A DNA stretch of 8,963 bases from Streptomyces sp. NRRL F-6492 (GTDB lineage: Bacteria; Actinomycetota; Actinomycetes; Streptomycetales; Streptomycetaceae). A model generated the notes under the pieces. It was not told the origin of the DNA, did no database searches, and saw nothing but the letters and a program-made list of their open reading frames with translations. The position numbers and the translations under genes are program-made. Shown here piece by piece: positions 1 through 6,999 of this stretch. The first letter of the stretch is position 1. Each line of letters starts with the position of its first letter. The stretch spans positions 1 through 8,963 of the forward strand of contig NZ_LGEG01000050.1 of the NCBI RefSeq assembly GCF_001280125.1. Direction: 5' to 3'.

Positions 1-1
1 C

Positions 2-217
2 GCCGGCACCGAGCCCGCCTTCCCCTTCGGCCACGGACTCGGCTGGACCACCTGGTCCTACGACCGCGCCGAGGCCCGCGACGCCCGGGACCAGCCACAA
101 GACCGTCATCCCGGCCAGTGGCCCACCAACTATCACTGCGCCACGCACCCTGCGACGCCTGGCCGCACTCGCGCAAGCCCTGGACACCGTCCTTCCCACC
201 ACTGCCTCCACCGGTGA
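2..217 (+). pseudogene. Truncated 3' fragment of a GH3 beta-glucosidase-like gene
   Basis: The frame starting at base 2 enters from outside the window and reads AGTEPAFPFGHGLGWTTWSYD, then stops at TGA 215-217. The FPFGHGLxxTTW string is the characteristic C-terminal-domain motif of glycoside hydrolase family 3 (beta-glucosidase and beta-xylosidase type), which act on glycosidic bonds of oligosaccharides. In family members this motif is normally followed by a fibronectin-III-like domain of about 100 residues. Here likeness to the family is lost after about residue 25-32 (bases ~80-100), and the tail is rich in Arg, His and Pro, as expected of out-of-frame reading. From roughly base 100 the coding signal moves to the frame of the downstream DnaB-like gene. 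I infer a recombination junction between ~80 and ~120. The 5' part lies outside the window, so the gene upstream may be otherwise intact. Confidence 0.6.
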
Positions 218-239
218 AACCACCGCCCCCGCACCCCTG

Positions 240-2090
240 ATGGGCCTGCCGACCGGGATCCGCACCCTGGACGACGCCCTCGGCGGCCTCCAGCCCGGCC
301 GCTTCTATCTCGTCGCCGCCGCCCCAGGCGCCGGATCCAGCCTGATCGCCACCGCCGCCGCACGCACCAGCGCCCTCGACCAGCACCAACCCGTCCTCTA
401 CGCCGCCTCCGGACTCACCCGCGCCGACATCGCCGCACGCATCGTCGCCGCACACCTGCCCGTCGACTACCGCCGCCTGCGAGCCGGCCGCCTCACACCC
501 ACCGAGCAGGACGACACCGCAGCCCTCCACCACCACCTGGCCCAAGCCCCGCTGTACATCGATGACGGCACCGACCTGACCACCGACGCGATCGCCGAGA
601 GCGTCCCGGACCTGCCCGGCTTGGCCCTCATCGTGGTCGACCGCCTCCAGACCACCGAGGACCCCCGACTGCCGCTGTCCGGCCCGGCCCAGATCACCGA
701 CGCCGCCCAGGCCCTCGCTCACCTCGCCCGTACCCACGAGCTCCCCGTCGTCGCTGCCGTAGACAGCGACGATCCCCGCCTGATCGCCGAGCTCAGCCTC
801 GACATCACCATCACGTTGACCCGCGACGCCGACCAGATCCACGCGACCATCACCGAACGCGACCTCGGCCCGCAGGCCGCCCTCACTCTCCACGCCGACC
901 TTGCCCACGCCCGCATCACAGACCCGGCCATCCCCTACGCCAGCCCCACCCCTCCAGCGCAGCCACAAGCCGCGAACCTGCACACCCCCGGACACACCCC
1001 GCAGGCGCCTCTCCAAGCCCCCACACCCACCGAGCCCGCCCAGGCAGCCCACACCGACGCCCCACGCAGGTCATCGCACCGCCGCACCGCCGCTCCACCT
1101 CCGCCCGGCGGCTACGCCAACCGGGACTACAGCTACTTCACCGGCATGATCACCCGCGCCGTCGACGAAGCCCTCCACGAGCACGACGGTGACATCACCG
1201 TCGCAACCGAAGCCCTGGTGAAAAAGGCCGTACCGAACGCAATGGCCCTGTTCGAGGCAACCCGCGTCGGCGGAAATTACGAACACACCGTCTACCCGGA
1301 AACCCTTGAATTCCTCCGGAAGAAAACCAAGGACGGCGCCGACGAAATCTGGGAAGGCCGCCACAACTGGACCAACACCCACCTCATGGACGCCCTCCAA
1401 AACGGCACCCACCCCCCGATCACCGTCAACGCCCTCGATACCAACGCCAGCTTCCTGTCCGCCTTCAAGACCCACCTGCCCATCGGCGCCCTGATCCACG
1501 ACCCCAACGGCGGCTTCGACCCCAAGCGCTCCGGCATCTACCGCCTCCCCACCCGCCCCACCTGGCACCACCCCGACCTGCCCGACCCGATCGGCAACCG
1601 CCGAGAAGACGGCCCCGTCCTCCTCGACGACGCCACCATTCGCCTCCTCATCCGCTGCGCCCGCCTCGGCCTGTGCGAGGCCCCGCGCATCACCGAGCGC
1701 TGGACCTCCGGCACCAGCGAAGGCCTCCTGGAAAAATTCCGCCGTGTCCTAACCGAGGCCCGCACCAATGCCATCGAAGCCGACGACACGGTGACCGTCG
1801 AATACATCAAAGCCATGTATTCAAAATTCACCTCCACCATCGGAGAATCAAGCGTCAACCGCGACATCCGCCGACCCGACTGGATGCACATCATCCGCTC
1901 CCAGGCATTCGCTAACCTCTGGTACAAATCCCACCGCGCCCACACCAATGGCCTGACCGTCGTCCGCGTCCGCGGCACCGACGAACTCCACGTAGCCGGC
2001 GACTGGCGCAAGGTATTCACCGAAGGCCGCCTCACCACCCAGATGAAACAAAAAGACCAGTACCCCCTGCCGAGGAAGAGCGCCCGATAG
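240..2090 (+). CDS. Tap/Tac-like telomere-replication protein: DnaB/RecA-like domain plus PolB-like C-terminal half
   Basis: Residues 1-227 resemble the DnaB/RecA ATPase fold: PTGIRTLDDALGGLQPG (4-20), a P-loop position reading PGAGSS (29-34) where PGxGKT/S is expected, so the nucleotide-binding lysine is missing, and a Walker B-like LALIVVDRLQ (128-137). Residues ~228-290 are a Pro/Ala/His/Thr-rich linker. Residues ~290-616 carry what I read as family-B polymerase motifs: A-like LDTNASFLSAF with Asp400, B-like YIKAMYSKF with Lys524 and Lys529, and C-like GTDEL with Asp581 where polymerases have DTDS. The stop codon abuts the ATG of the next gene (TAGATG), indicating translational coupling. 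No Shine-Dalgarno precedes ATG240. The frame is open back to base 3 and encodes a plausible helical lead-in (TLRRLAALAQALDTVL from base 147) with no ATG, GTG or TTG, so the gene may be 5'-truncated or use an unusual start. The role in end-patching is inferred from the neighbouring TP-like gene and telomere. Confidence 0.6.
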   Translation: MGLPTGIRTLDDALGGLQPGRFYLVAAAPGAGSSLIATAAARTSALDQHQPVLYAASGLTRADIAARIVAAHLPVDYRRLRAGRLTPTEQDDTAALHHHLAQAPLYIDDGTDLTTDAIAESVPDLPGLALIVVDRLQTTEDPRLPLSGPAQITDAAQALAHLARTHELPVVAAVDSDDPRLIAELSLDITITLTRDADQIHATITERDLGPQAALTLHADLAHARITDPAIPYASPTPPAQPQAANLHTPGHTPQAPLQAPTPTEPAQAAHTDAPRRSSHRRTAAPPPPGGYANRDYSYFTGMITRAVDEALHEHDGDITVATEALVKKAVPNAMALFEATRVGGNYEHTVYPETLEFLRKKTKDGADEIWEGRHNWTNTHLMDALQNGTHPPITVNALDTNASFLSAFKTHLPIGALIHDPNGGFDPKRSGIYRLPTRPTWHHPDLPDPIGNRREDGPVLLDDATIRLLIRCARLGLCEAPRITERWTSGTSEGLLEKFRRVLTEARTNAIEADDTVTVEYIKAMYSKFTSTIGESSVNRDIRRPDWMHIIRSQAFANLWYKSHRAHTNGLTVVRVRGTDELHVAGDWRKVFTEGRLTTQMKQKDQYPLPRKSAR

Positions 2091-2711
2091 ATGTCGACCG
2101 ACGGATGGAAGAACTTCGGCAACTACGGCGCAGACCGTGACCCAGGAAACGTCCACGGCAAAATCGCCCTCGCCCGCGCCCTCGAGGACGCCCTCGAACG
2201 CATGATCATCGACGGCGGAATCAAATCCCCAGTCGGCACCCGCCGCGGCCTGAAAGCCCGCATGCGCTACCTCACCACCACCAAAGGCGGCCCCCAAGCC
2301 TTGGCCGACGCCGGCATTCTCGCCACCCCCGCCACGATCCGCGCCTGGACCCGCGGCACCCAGCGCCCGCGCCCGGCCAACCTCGAAGCGATCGACACTG
2401 CCTACTGGAACCTGCGAGCCCACAACGTGCTCGCCAACCCCGGCGCCCTCAAGCAGCACCTCAACCGAGGCGGCCGCGGCACCCGTATCGAGATCCACCC
2501 CGTCAACCAGACCACTGTCGACGAGCCCCGCCGCCGCGACAACCTGAGGATTCAACACCGGCAGGTCCGCTATATCTGGGACGACGCCGTCGACGCCCTC
2601 GTCGCCAGCGACCTGGACACCATGGAAGACCTCTGGGACGACATCATCGCCGAACTTGACTCCGACTGGGGCGCCTACACCTACGTCTCCTACATCGGCA
2701 TCGGCGCCTGA
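2091..2711 (+). CDS. Candidate telomere terminal protein (Tpg-like), 206 aa
   Basis: The protein is a basic, small HTH protein of the size of Streptomyces terminal proteins (~185-260 aa), which are covalently bound to the 5' ends of linear replicons and prime end-patching synthesis from a hydroxyl side chain. Residues ~53-100 hold a helix-turn-helix pattern (LKARMRYLTTTKGGPQALAD, then ATPATIRAWTRGTQRPRP), which resembles the archetypal Tpg arrangement MRYL-x(5)-G-T-x-A-V-A ... TVERY ... KPRPDL. After it comes a central basic and Thr-containing region, then an acidic C-terminus (~165-200) as in Tpg. The start ATG directly follows the TAG of the upstream gene, and AGGAAG lies ~15 nt upstream, consistent with re-initiation from the coupled upstream gene. 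A tap-tpg order (large partner first, TP second) is the known Streptomyces arrangement. Function is inferred from layout, motif resemblance and proximity to a telomere; sequence identity to known TPs looks low. A plasmid HTH regulator is the alternative. Confidence 0.6.
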   Translation: MSTDGWKNFGNYGADRDPGNVHGKIALARALEDALERMIIDGGIKSPVGTRRGLKARMRYLTTTKGGPQALADAGILATPATIRAWTRGTQRPRPANLEAIDTAYWNLRAHNVLANPGALKQHLNRGGRGTRIEIHPVNQTTVDEPRRRDNLRIQHRQVRYIWDDAVDALVASDLDTMEDLWDDIIAELDSDWGAYTYVSYIGIGA

Positions 2712-2879
2712 CACGACCGCCTGCGGCTGGCCTGACCGGCCCTGATGGTCTGCGGGGGAGTGTCGGTTGGACCTCGTCGTCTGAGTGTCAGTGGCGCAGG
2801 TGCGGTGGCCTGGTCGTTGACGCTGACGGGTGGTGCTCACTCGTTGCTTGCATGAGTAACGAAGGGCCATGTCATTCTC

Positions 2880-3047
2880 ATGCCGACCACCAGTGCTTCC
2901 GGCGTCGCCCGCCGCCAGACCCTCCAGCACGCCTCCGGCGCCCTCCCCCTGACGCTGCGGCCGTCTGACGGCCAAGACGTCGTGCGGCCGACGGGTTACG
3001 GGCGCTGGGTGAGCAGGGCGTCGACGCGGCTGGAGTGCTGGATGTAG
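2880..3047 (+). CDS. Possible 55-aa ORF or gene relic
   Basis: An ATG-initiated frame (MPTTSASGVARRQTLQHASG...) has almost exclusively G or C at third codon positions for its first ~37 codons, which is unusual for non-coding DNA even here. There is no convincing ribosome binding site, and its end overlaps the 3' end of the minus-strand Abi-like gene and that gene's terminator-like hairpin. It could be a small gene, or the 5' remnant of a longer gene cut by insertion of the Abi cassette. No family recognised. Confidence 0.2.
   Translation: MPTTSASGVARRQTLQHASGALPLTLRPSDGQDVVRPTGYGRWVSRASTRLECWM
2959..2973 (-). terminator. Terminator-like inverted repeat downstream of the Abi-like gene
   Basis: GGCCGTC (2959-2965) and GACGGCC (2967-2973) are exact inverted repeats around a single T; as RNA they would give a 5-bp stem with a 5-nt loop. 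The repeat lies 23 nt past the minus-strand stop codon (2996-2998) and has no U-tract, as is usual for actinomycete terminators. A second small dyad (CGTCG 2978-2982, CGACG 2989-2993) sits beside it. Confidence 0.4.
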
Positions 3048-3691
3048 GCGGCGAGGTCGGGCCCGAGCAGGCCGGCGACCGTCAGGAGGTCCTTCATCCG
3101 TACGGCGACGGGAACGTTCAGGAGCGGTTCCCAGTGCGCGGCCCGGTTGCGCAGCTCGTGCAGGTCGCCGATCGGCTGGTCGATGGTGGCGCGGTTGGTC
3201 CCGGGCGGGAAGGCGTGGTGGAGGTGGGGGACCCACAGCGTCTTCTCGTGCGCGGAGGTGGACAGGTACCTCCACATGCCCAGCGACAGCTCGGCGATCA
3301 CCTTCCCGGGGGGCGCGCTGCGGCCGTAGCGGGTGCGGGCGCTGTCGATGGCCTTGCGGGTCTTGTCGTTCATGTCGACCCGGCGCGTGCCGCGCGAGCC
3401 CTTCTTCACACGGATCAGCGGGGCGCGCAGGGGACTGGCCGGGTCCTCCAGCCAGTGCCCGTTGCCGTTCCAGGTCGCGTCCAGCGCGGCGGCGTACGCG
3501 TTGCGCAGGGCGATCTCGAAGTGGCTGAGGTCGCGCAGGACCGCGCAGGTCAGGCTCGTGTTCCATTCGTACAGGGCGAGGGCGCGGGCGGGGTCGCCGC
3601 CGGCCGCGGTCAGGTAGATGGCGTGCCGGGCGGGGCTGAGCCAGTTCTCCACCCACGGCCCCGGGGCGGGTGCCGGGGATGCGTGCGTCAC
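2996..3691 (-). CDS. Abi-like (Abi_2/AbiD/F-type) HEPN protein, 231 aa
   Basis: The protein resembles the Abi-like family of bacterial abortive-infection proteins: an N-terminal helical block containing the typical DLSHFEIALRNAYAAAL segment, and near the C-terminus ELRNRAAHWE, an R-x4-H motif (Arg181-His186) that is the catalytic signature of HEPN ribonucleases. In characterised members the family cleaves RNA or arrests growth upon phage infection; cytoplasmic action is expected because no signal or membrane segment is seen. I chose GTG at 3689-3691 because AGGAGGAA sits 4 nt upstream. An in-frame ATG (3722-3724) and TTG (3731-3733) would add 11-14 residues without a ribosome binding site. 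It is transcribed opposite to all intact neighbours, and no antitoxin-like partner is adjacent. An inverted repeat (3733-3776) upstream may regulate it. The family call is fairly secure; the exact target is unknown. Confidence 0.75.
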   Translation of the reverse strand: MTHASPAPAPGPWVENWLSPARHAIYLTAAGGDPARALALYEWNTSLTCAVLRDLSHFEIALRNAYAAALDATWNGNGHWLEDPASPLRAPLIRVKKGSRGTRRVDMNDKTRKAIDSARTRYGRSAPPGKVIAELSLGMWRYLSTSAHEKTLWVPHLHHAFPPGTNRATIDQPIGDLHELRNRAAHWEPLLNVPVAVRMKDLLTVAGLLGPDLAAYIQHSSRVDALLTQRP

Positions 3692-3693
3692 GG

Positions 3694-3701
3694 TTCCTCC
3701 T
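3694..3701 (-). promoter_or_regulatory. Ribosome binding site that sets the GTG start of the Abi-like gene
   Basis: The minus strand reads AGGAGGAA here, a near-perfect anti-16S match, immediately before ACC-free spacing of about 4 nt to the GTG at 3691. It favours this start over the upstream ATG and TTG, which have nothing comparable. Confidence 0.65.
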
Positions 3702-3732
3702 GCTGGAAGGTCGGGTATAGTCATGGATGACA

Positions 3733-3776
3733 AGCCCCGGTGGACCGCTGATCTAAATGATCATGTCGCCGGGGCT
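3733..3776. repeat. Nested inverted repeat upstream of the Abi-like gene (operator or leader hairpin candidate)
   Basis: AGCCCCGG (3733-3740) pairs with CCGGGGCT (3769-3776), and inside them TGATC (3749-3753) pairs with GATCA (3759-3763) across TAAAT. A TATAGT hexamer at 3716-3721 on the plus strand resembles a -10 box and would place a transcript start just before the dyad. It lies ~40-85 bp upstream of the minus-strand gene's start, so it could be an operator for that gene or a structured leader of a plus-strand transcript. The rest of 3692-4010 shows no credible gene. Confidence 0.35.
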
Positions 3777-4021
3777 AAGACGTTTTCCGGGCCCGGTACG
3801 CCTCGCCCGCGAGACGGCAGCCCCGCGTTCCCGTTGCCGGGGCCTGCGGAGTGCGGCCGGTCGCATAGCTCAATGAAACCCCCGATCCGGAGCTGTCCCC
3901 GTACACTGGGACCACGGATTGACCTGCATGACCTCTAAGCCACCAGGGAAGCGGAGAGACGAGGCATAACATGCGGGTCAAGCCGTAGCTATCAATCCGC
4001 TGCAATCGGTGAGGAGGCGCC

Positions 4022-5074
4022 GTGATCCGGGCCCGCCTTGTATCGGCCACGGGGGAGCCGCCCGGACCCGCCGAGAAGGCGGTGAAGACCCGCCACGAGA
4101 CGCTCGACGCCCTCACCGACAGCGGCATGCTGAAGGATGCCGTCACAGCCGCCACCCACCTGTCCGCCGCCGGCCGCACCCCTTCGGCGGTCCGTGTCCG
4201 CCGCCTCTACGTCCGCCATACCGTGCCGCTGAAAGTCGTGACGGAACGCAATGGCCTGCCGCGCGAGAAACGGCCTCCCGCCGCCCGACTGATCGCCCCC
4301 CGCGGCGTCACCGGCCGCCTGCACCTGCTCCTGTTGTTCGCCGCCGCCTGCCAGGCCGCCCCCGGCCAAAAGTGGCACCACACGATTCCCATCGAGCACG
4401 GCCGCGACCAGCCGATCTCCCTGGAACGACTCGTCTGCGCGCTCGCCCGCCACCGGGGCGGCACGGCTTACGTTGCCAGCCCGAGGACGAACAAGCTGCG
4501 CCAGATCACCCAGGCCCTCAAGACCCTCAACGACCAGTACTTGGTCGACCTGCCCCACCGCGGTGAATACCTGCCCTTCCGCGACTTCACCCTGCTGTGC
4601 GACAGCGGGCACAGCACCGACAACGCCCACATCCCCTATCGCGTGCCGAAGAAGAACGAGCCGTACGTCGACATCCCGGCCGCGTTCTTCACCCGGGGCT
4701 GGGTACACCTGCTGACCCCCAGCGAGATCACCGCCTATCTGATGTGGCTCGATGTCAACCAGCACTCCGAGCACGATGAGCCCTACGTCACCGGCGCCGT
4801 GCGCGCGGGCGCCTACGGACTGACCCGCGAGGCCTATGAGACCCACCAGGCGCTGCAGGCCTTCGGCCTCATCGACGTCACCCCCGACCCCGACCGTCAC
4901 GGCGACGGCAAGTACGCCGGCTACCACCCGGACAGCCGCCTCCCGCCGTGCCACCGGGTCACTGTGACCCCCGACGGTCTGCTTGAGGACGCCGCCGACC
5001 GGATCGGCGAAACCCTCAACTGGTATGCCGCCACCGGGGACTGGGTCCGACCGCTTCGCCTCCGGCGCACCTGA
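4022..5074 (+). CDS. Unrecognised 350-aa protein with winged-helix-like segments, possibly a replication initiator or regulator
   Basis: The start GTG at 4022 follows GAGGAGG (4011-4017) with a 4-nt gap, a strong ribosome binding site. The protein is soluble, basic at the N-terminus (residues 55-100, Arg-rich), and has two stretches with the helix-helix-turn-helix-strand rhythm of winged-helix domains: ~131-180 (ISLERLVCALARH ... LRQITQALKTLNDQYLV) and ~215-295 (DIPAAFFTRGWVHLLTPSEI ... REAYETHQALQAFGLIDV). The second resembles the wHTH cores seen in actinomycete plasmid Rep-like and MarR-type proteins, in which a 'reader' helix is followed by a GLI/V-x-V wing. No catalytic motif is visible. 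It stands alone, between the Abi-like gene's upstream region and a strong terminator. In a telomere arm a replication or maintenance role is attractive but unproven; a transcriptional regulator is equally possible. Confidence 0.5.
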   Translation: MIRARLVSATGEPPGPAEKAVKTRHETLDALTDSGMLKDAVTAATHLSAAGRTPSAVRVRRLYVRHTVPLKVVTERNGLPREKRPPAARLIAPRGVTGRLHLLLLFAAACQAAPGQKWHHTIPIEHGRDQPISLERLVCALARHRGGTAYVASPRTNKLRQITQALKTLNDQYLVDLPHRGEYLPFRDFTLLCDSGHSTDNAHIPYRVPKKNEPYVDIPAAFFTRGWVHLLTPSEITAYLMWLDVNQHSEHDEPYVTGAVRAGAYGLTREAYETHQALQAFGLIDVTPDPDRHGDGKYAGYHPDSRLPPCHRVTVTPDGLLEDAADRIGETLNWYAATGDWVRPLRLRRT

Positions 5075-5084
5075 GCGACCACAT

Positions 5085-5115
5085 CCGTCCGCGCCGGCTG
5101 CCGCCCGGCGGACGG
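5085..5115 (+). terminator. Strong GC hairpin terminator after the 350-aa gene
   Basis: CCGTCCGC (5085-5092) and GCGGACGG (5108-5115) form a perfect 8-bp stem, with further GG/CC pairing possible in the loop. It begins 11 nt after the TGA at 5072-5074 and has no T-run, fitting a Streptomyces-type terminator that isolates the upstream gene from the kinase. The following stretch 5116-5462 contains no gene I can support. Confidence 0.5.
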
Positions 5116-5462
5116 GATCGTCGTCCCCGCGGTGCCTTCCCGGGTACGGCAGAGGCATCGGACCAGCGTCGTGGAGGGCGCCGCCCTGTTCGGCACCGGC
5201 CGGGCTCGAACCATGCGGCACGCAGAGTGGGGGGGCGATGCGGATCTCGTTGATCTGCTGCTCGCGACTGGAGACCCGCAGGCAGGGCACACTCCGCCGA
5301 CAGCCCGCGCGCGAACGACAGAATCCGCACCGCCGCACACCCCTGGGCCCCGGCACCGGCTGCGCCGACCCCCGCAGCCCGCGCTCCCGTCTAGGTCCCA
5401 GTTTGTGCGCAGAGCATGCTGTTCGGTCCCGAGGCGGGGCACAGGAACGCTACCGTTCGGGC

Positions 5463-6887
5463 ATGTCAGGAAGACCCGTGCCACGCCCTCCGCAGCGCCC
5501 GCGTAAGCCGCAGCCGAACGGCAACAGCGTCGACTACAACGTTCCGCGGTGGCGCGACGACGGCCAACTCGGCCAACTCGGCGGGAAGAAGTTCGTGCGC
5601 AGGGCCACCGAGGTGAGCAGCGGGCGTGAGGGCGTCCTCAAGCACATGTCCGACCCGCCTGTGCCGGGCGAGGGCTATGTGGACAAGGGACGGAGGGCCC
5701 GCCGCCGGCGCTTCTACGACGAGGCGCTCTTCATGCAGCAGGTGAACGGAAGTCCGGGCATCCTACCGATCTGGGACATCGACGACGCCCATGGCACCGC
5801 ACCCCGCTGGTACGCCATGCCCCGGGCCCGGCCGCTGGCCGACATCGTCGACGACACCTCGACCGTCCTCGACGTGGTCACGCACACCACCGCCCTGGCC
5901 CGCACCCTCGCGGCGCTCGCCGATCAGGGGATCTACCACCGGGACATCAAGCCGGACAACCTGTTCTGGTACGACGGGATGCCGGTCCTGGCCGACTTCG
6001 GGATCGCGGCCTTCGCCCACCTGCCCGCCGGCGTGACCCGTGTCGGGGAGAAGGTCGGGCCCGCCAACTTCATGGCCCCCGAGATGCGCAGCACCGACGG
6101 CAAGGACCGCGGTGAGCGGGCCGATGTCTACTCTCTCGCCAAGACCCTTTTCGTCCTGGCCCATCGCCGTCGCGGCCCGTATCCGCCCGAGGGAACACAC
6201 CGGGTGGGCGCGGAGGAGTTCAACCTGGCCACCCACGGCGGCGGGAACGCCATGACCGCCCTGGAACACGTCCTGGAGGCCGCGGCCCAGCACCGCGTGC
6301 AGGACCGGCTGACCATGACCGACTTCCATGCCGAACTGGCGGCCTGGCTCGGCCGCCACGCCCAGACAACCCGCTTCCGCCCCTTCGGCCGCCCCTTCAT
6401 GGGTGGCTGGGGACCGCACGGAGACCGCAGCCGCCGCGATGTTGAGGCGACACGGGCGATGATGCTGCCCTGCATCCGACGCATCGCCGAAGCCCTGACC
6501 GGTGATCCGGACGCCTGGAGCGAGGGCATCAACCACGACAACGGCGATCGCACCCTTGGCGAGTACGGCTGGATCGACAACTGTGAGGAAGGCTTCGTAC
6601 CCGACGGCGGCTTCATCTGGATGGCCACCGACCTCCACGACGGACGGCGCATCGTCCTGGACGCACTCCTCGACGACGGTGTGTGTTTTATCGCCGAAGC
6701 GCAGCGAAGCGGACCGCCGTGGGTCCTGGAACAGCAGTGGGGACACACTCCGTGGCACCGTGCGCGGATGCCGCGGACAGCCGATCAGGTCCAGCAGCTG
6801 ACAGACGCGGTCGTGGCCTGGATTTCCCACTCCTCACCGGACGCTCCCGTCGCTGAGGTTCCCGAACGGACCGCCGCCACGGCCTGA
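5463..6887 (+). CDS. Soluble Hanks-type Ser/Thr protein kinase with unknown C-terminal domain, 474 aa
   Basis: All main kinase landmarks are present: a degenerate glycine-rich loop near residues 38-42 (LGGKK), the ATP-anchoring lysine in VLKHM (Lys60), catalytic loop HRDIKPDN (159-166, Asp161), DFG (178-180) and APE (205-207). It should transfer phosphate from ATP to Ser/Thr of protein substrates in the cytoplasm, since no membrane segment or PASTA repeat follows, unlike PknB-type kinases. Residues ~310-474 form a second conserved-looking domain (GINHDNGDRTLGEYGWIDNCEEGFVPDGGFIW ...) that I do not recognise. ATG5463 lacks a Shine-Dalgarno but has TACCGT (5451-5456) at the distance expected of a -10 box for leaderless transcription. 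A GTG at 5478 is preceded by AGGAAGA and would give 469 aa. A small hairpin (GAACG 5445-5449, CGTTC 5454-5458) precedes the ATG. Target unknown; defence or regulation are both possible. Confidence 0.85.
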   Translation: MSGRPVPRPPQRPRKPQPNGNSVDYNVPRWRDDGQLGQLGGKKFVRRATEVSSGREGVLKHMSDPPVPGEGYVDKGRRARRRRFYDEALFMQQVNGSPGILPIWDIDDAHGTAPRWYAMPRARPLADIVDDTSTVLDVVTHTTALARTLAALADQGIYHRDIKPDNLFWYDGMPVLADFGIAAFAHLPAGVTRVGEKVGPANFMAPEMRSTDGKDRGERADVYSLAKTLFVLAHRRRGPYPPEGTHRVGAEEFNLATHGGGNAMTALEHVLEAAAQHRVQDRLTMTDFHAELAAWLGRHAQTTRFRPFGRPFMGGWGPHGDRSRRDVEATRAMMLPCIRRIAEALTGDPDAWSEGINHDNGDRTLGEYGWIDNCEEGFVPDGGFIWMATDLHDGRRIVLDALLDDGVCFIAEAQRSGPPWVLEQQWGHTPWHRARMPRTADQVQQLTDAVVAWISHSSPDAPVAEVPERTAATA

Positions 6888-6999
6888 CCCCGCAGCCAGC
6901 CGATTCTGTACGGGTTCTGGAAGCGAGACGAGGACGAACTCGGCTGTCCCCATGGGGCTGGACGCCGATGCCGGCCGCACTCGATGCGACGGCCGCTGA

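Noticed and set aside
1848..3656. Very long minus-strand ORF (602 codons)
   Set aside because: It is the complement shadow of GC-rich genes: it spans the 3' end of one gene, all of the TP-like gene and the Abi-like gene out of frame, and its sequence is low-complexity Arg/Pro/Gly.
3871..3895. TAGCTCAATG string resembling a tRNA D-arm
   Set aside because: No cloverleaf can be completed around it.
3723..3938. 71-codon plus-strand ORF starting MDDKPRWTADLNDHVAG
   Set aside because: Third-position GC is only about half, unlike real genes here, there is no ribosome binding site, and a nested inverted repeat occupies its start.
5202..5212. GGTTCGAGCCC on the minus strand, like a tRNA T-arm
   Set aside because: The flanking 5-mers do not pair into a T-stem and no anticodon or acceptor stem is found.
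5240..5335. Minus-strand CLRVSSREQQINEIR, faintly like a serine-recombinase N-terminus
   Set aside because: Only ~18 residues match in style, upstream sequence changes frame, and no further recombinase motif follows; too little to call a relic.
3992..5356. Minus-strand ORF (454 codons) opposite the 350-aa gene
   Set aside because: Gly/Val/Ala-rich antisense shadow; the plus-strand gene has a strong ribosome binding site and normal composition.
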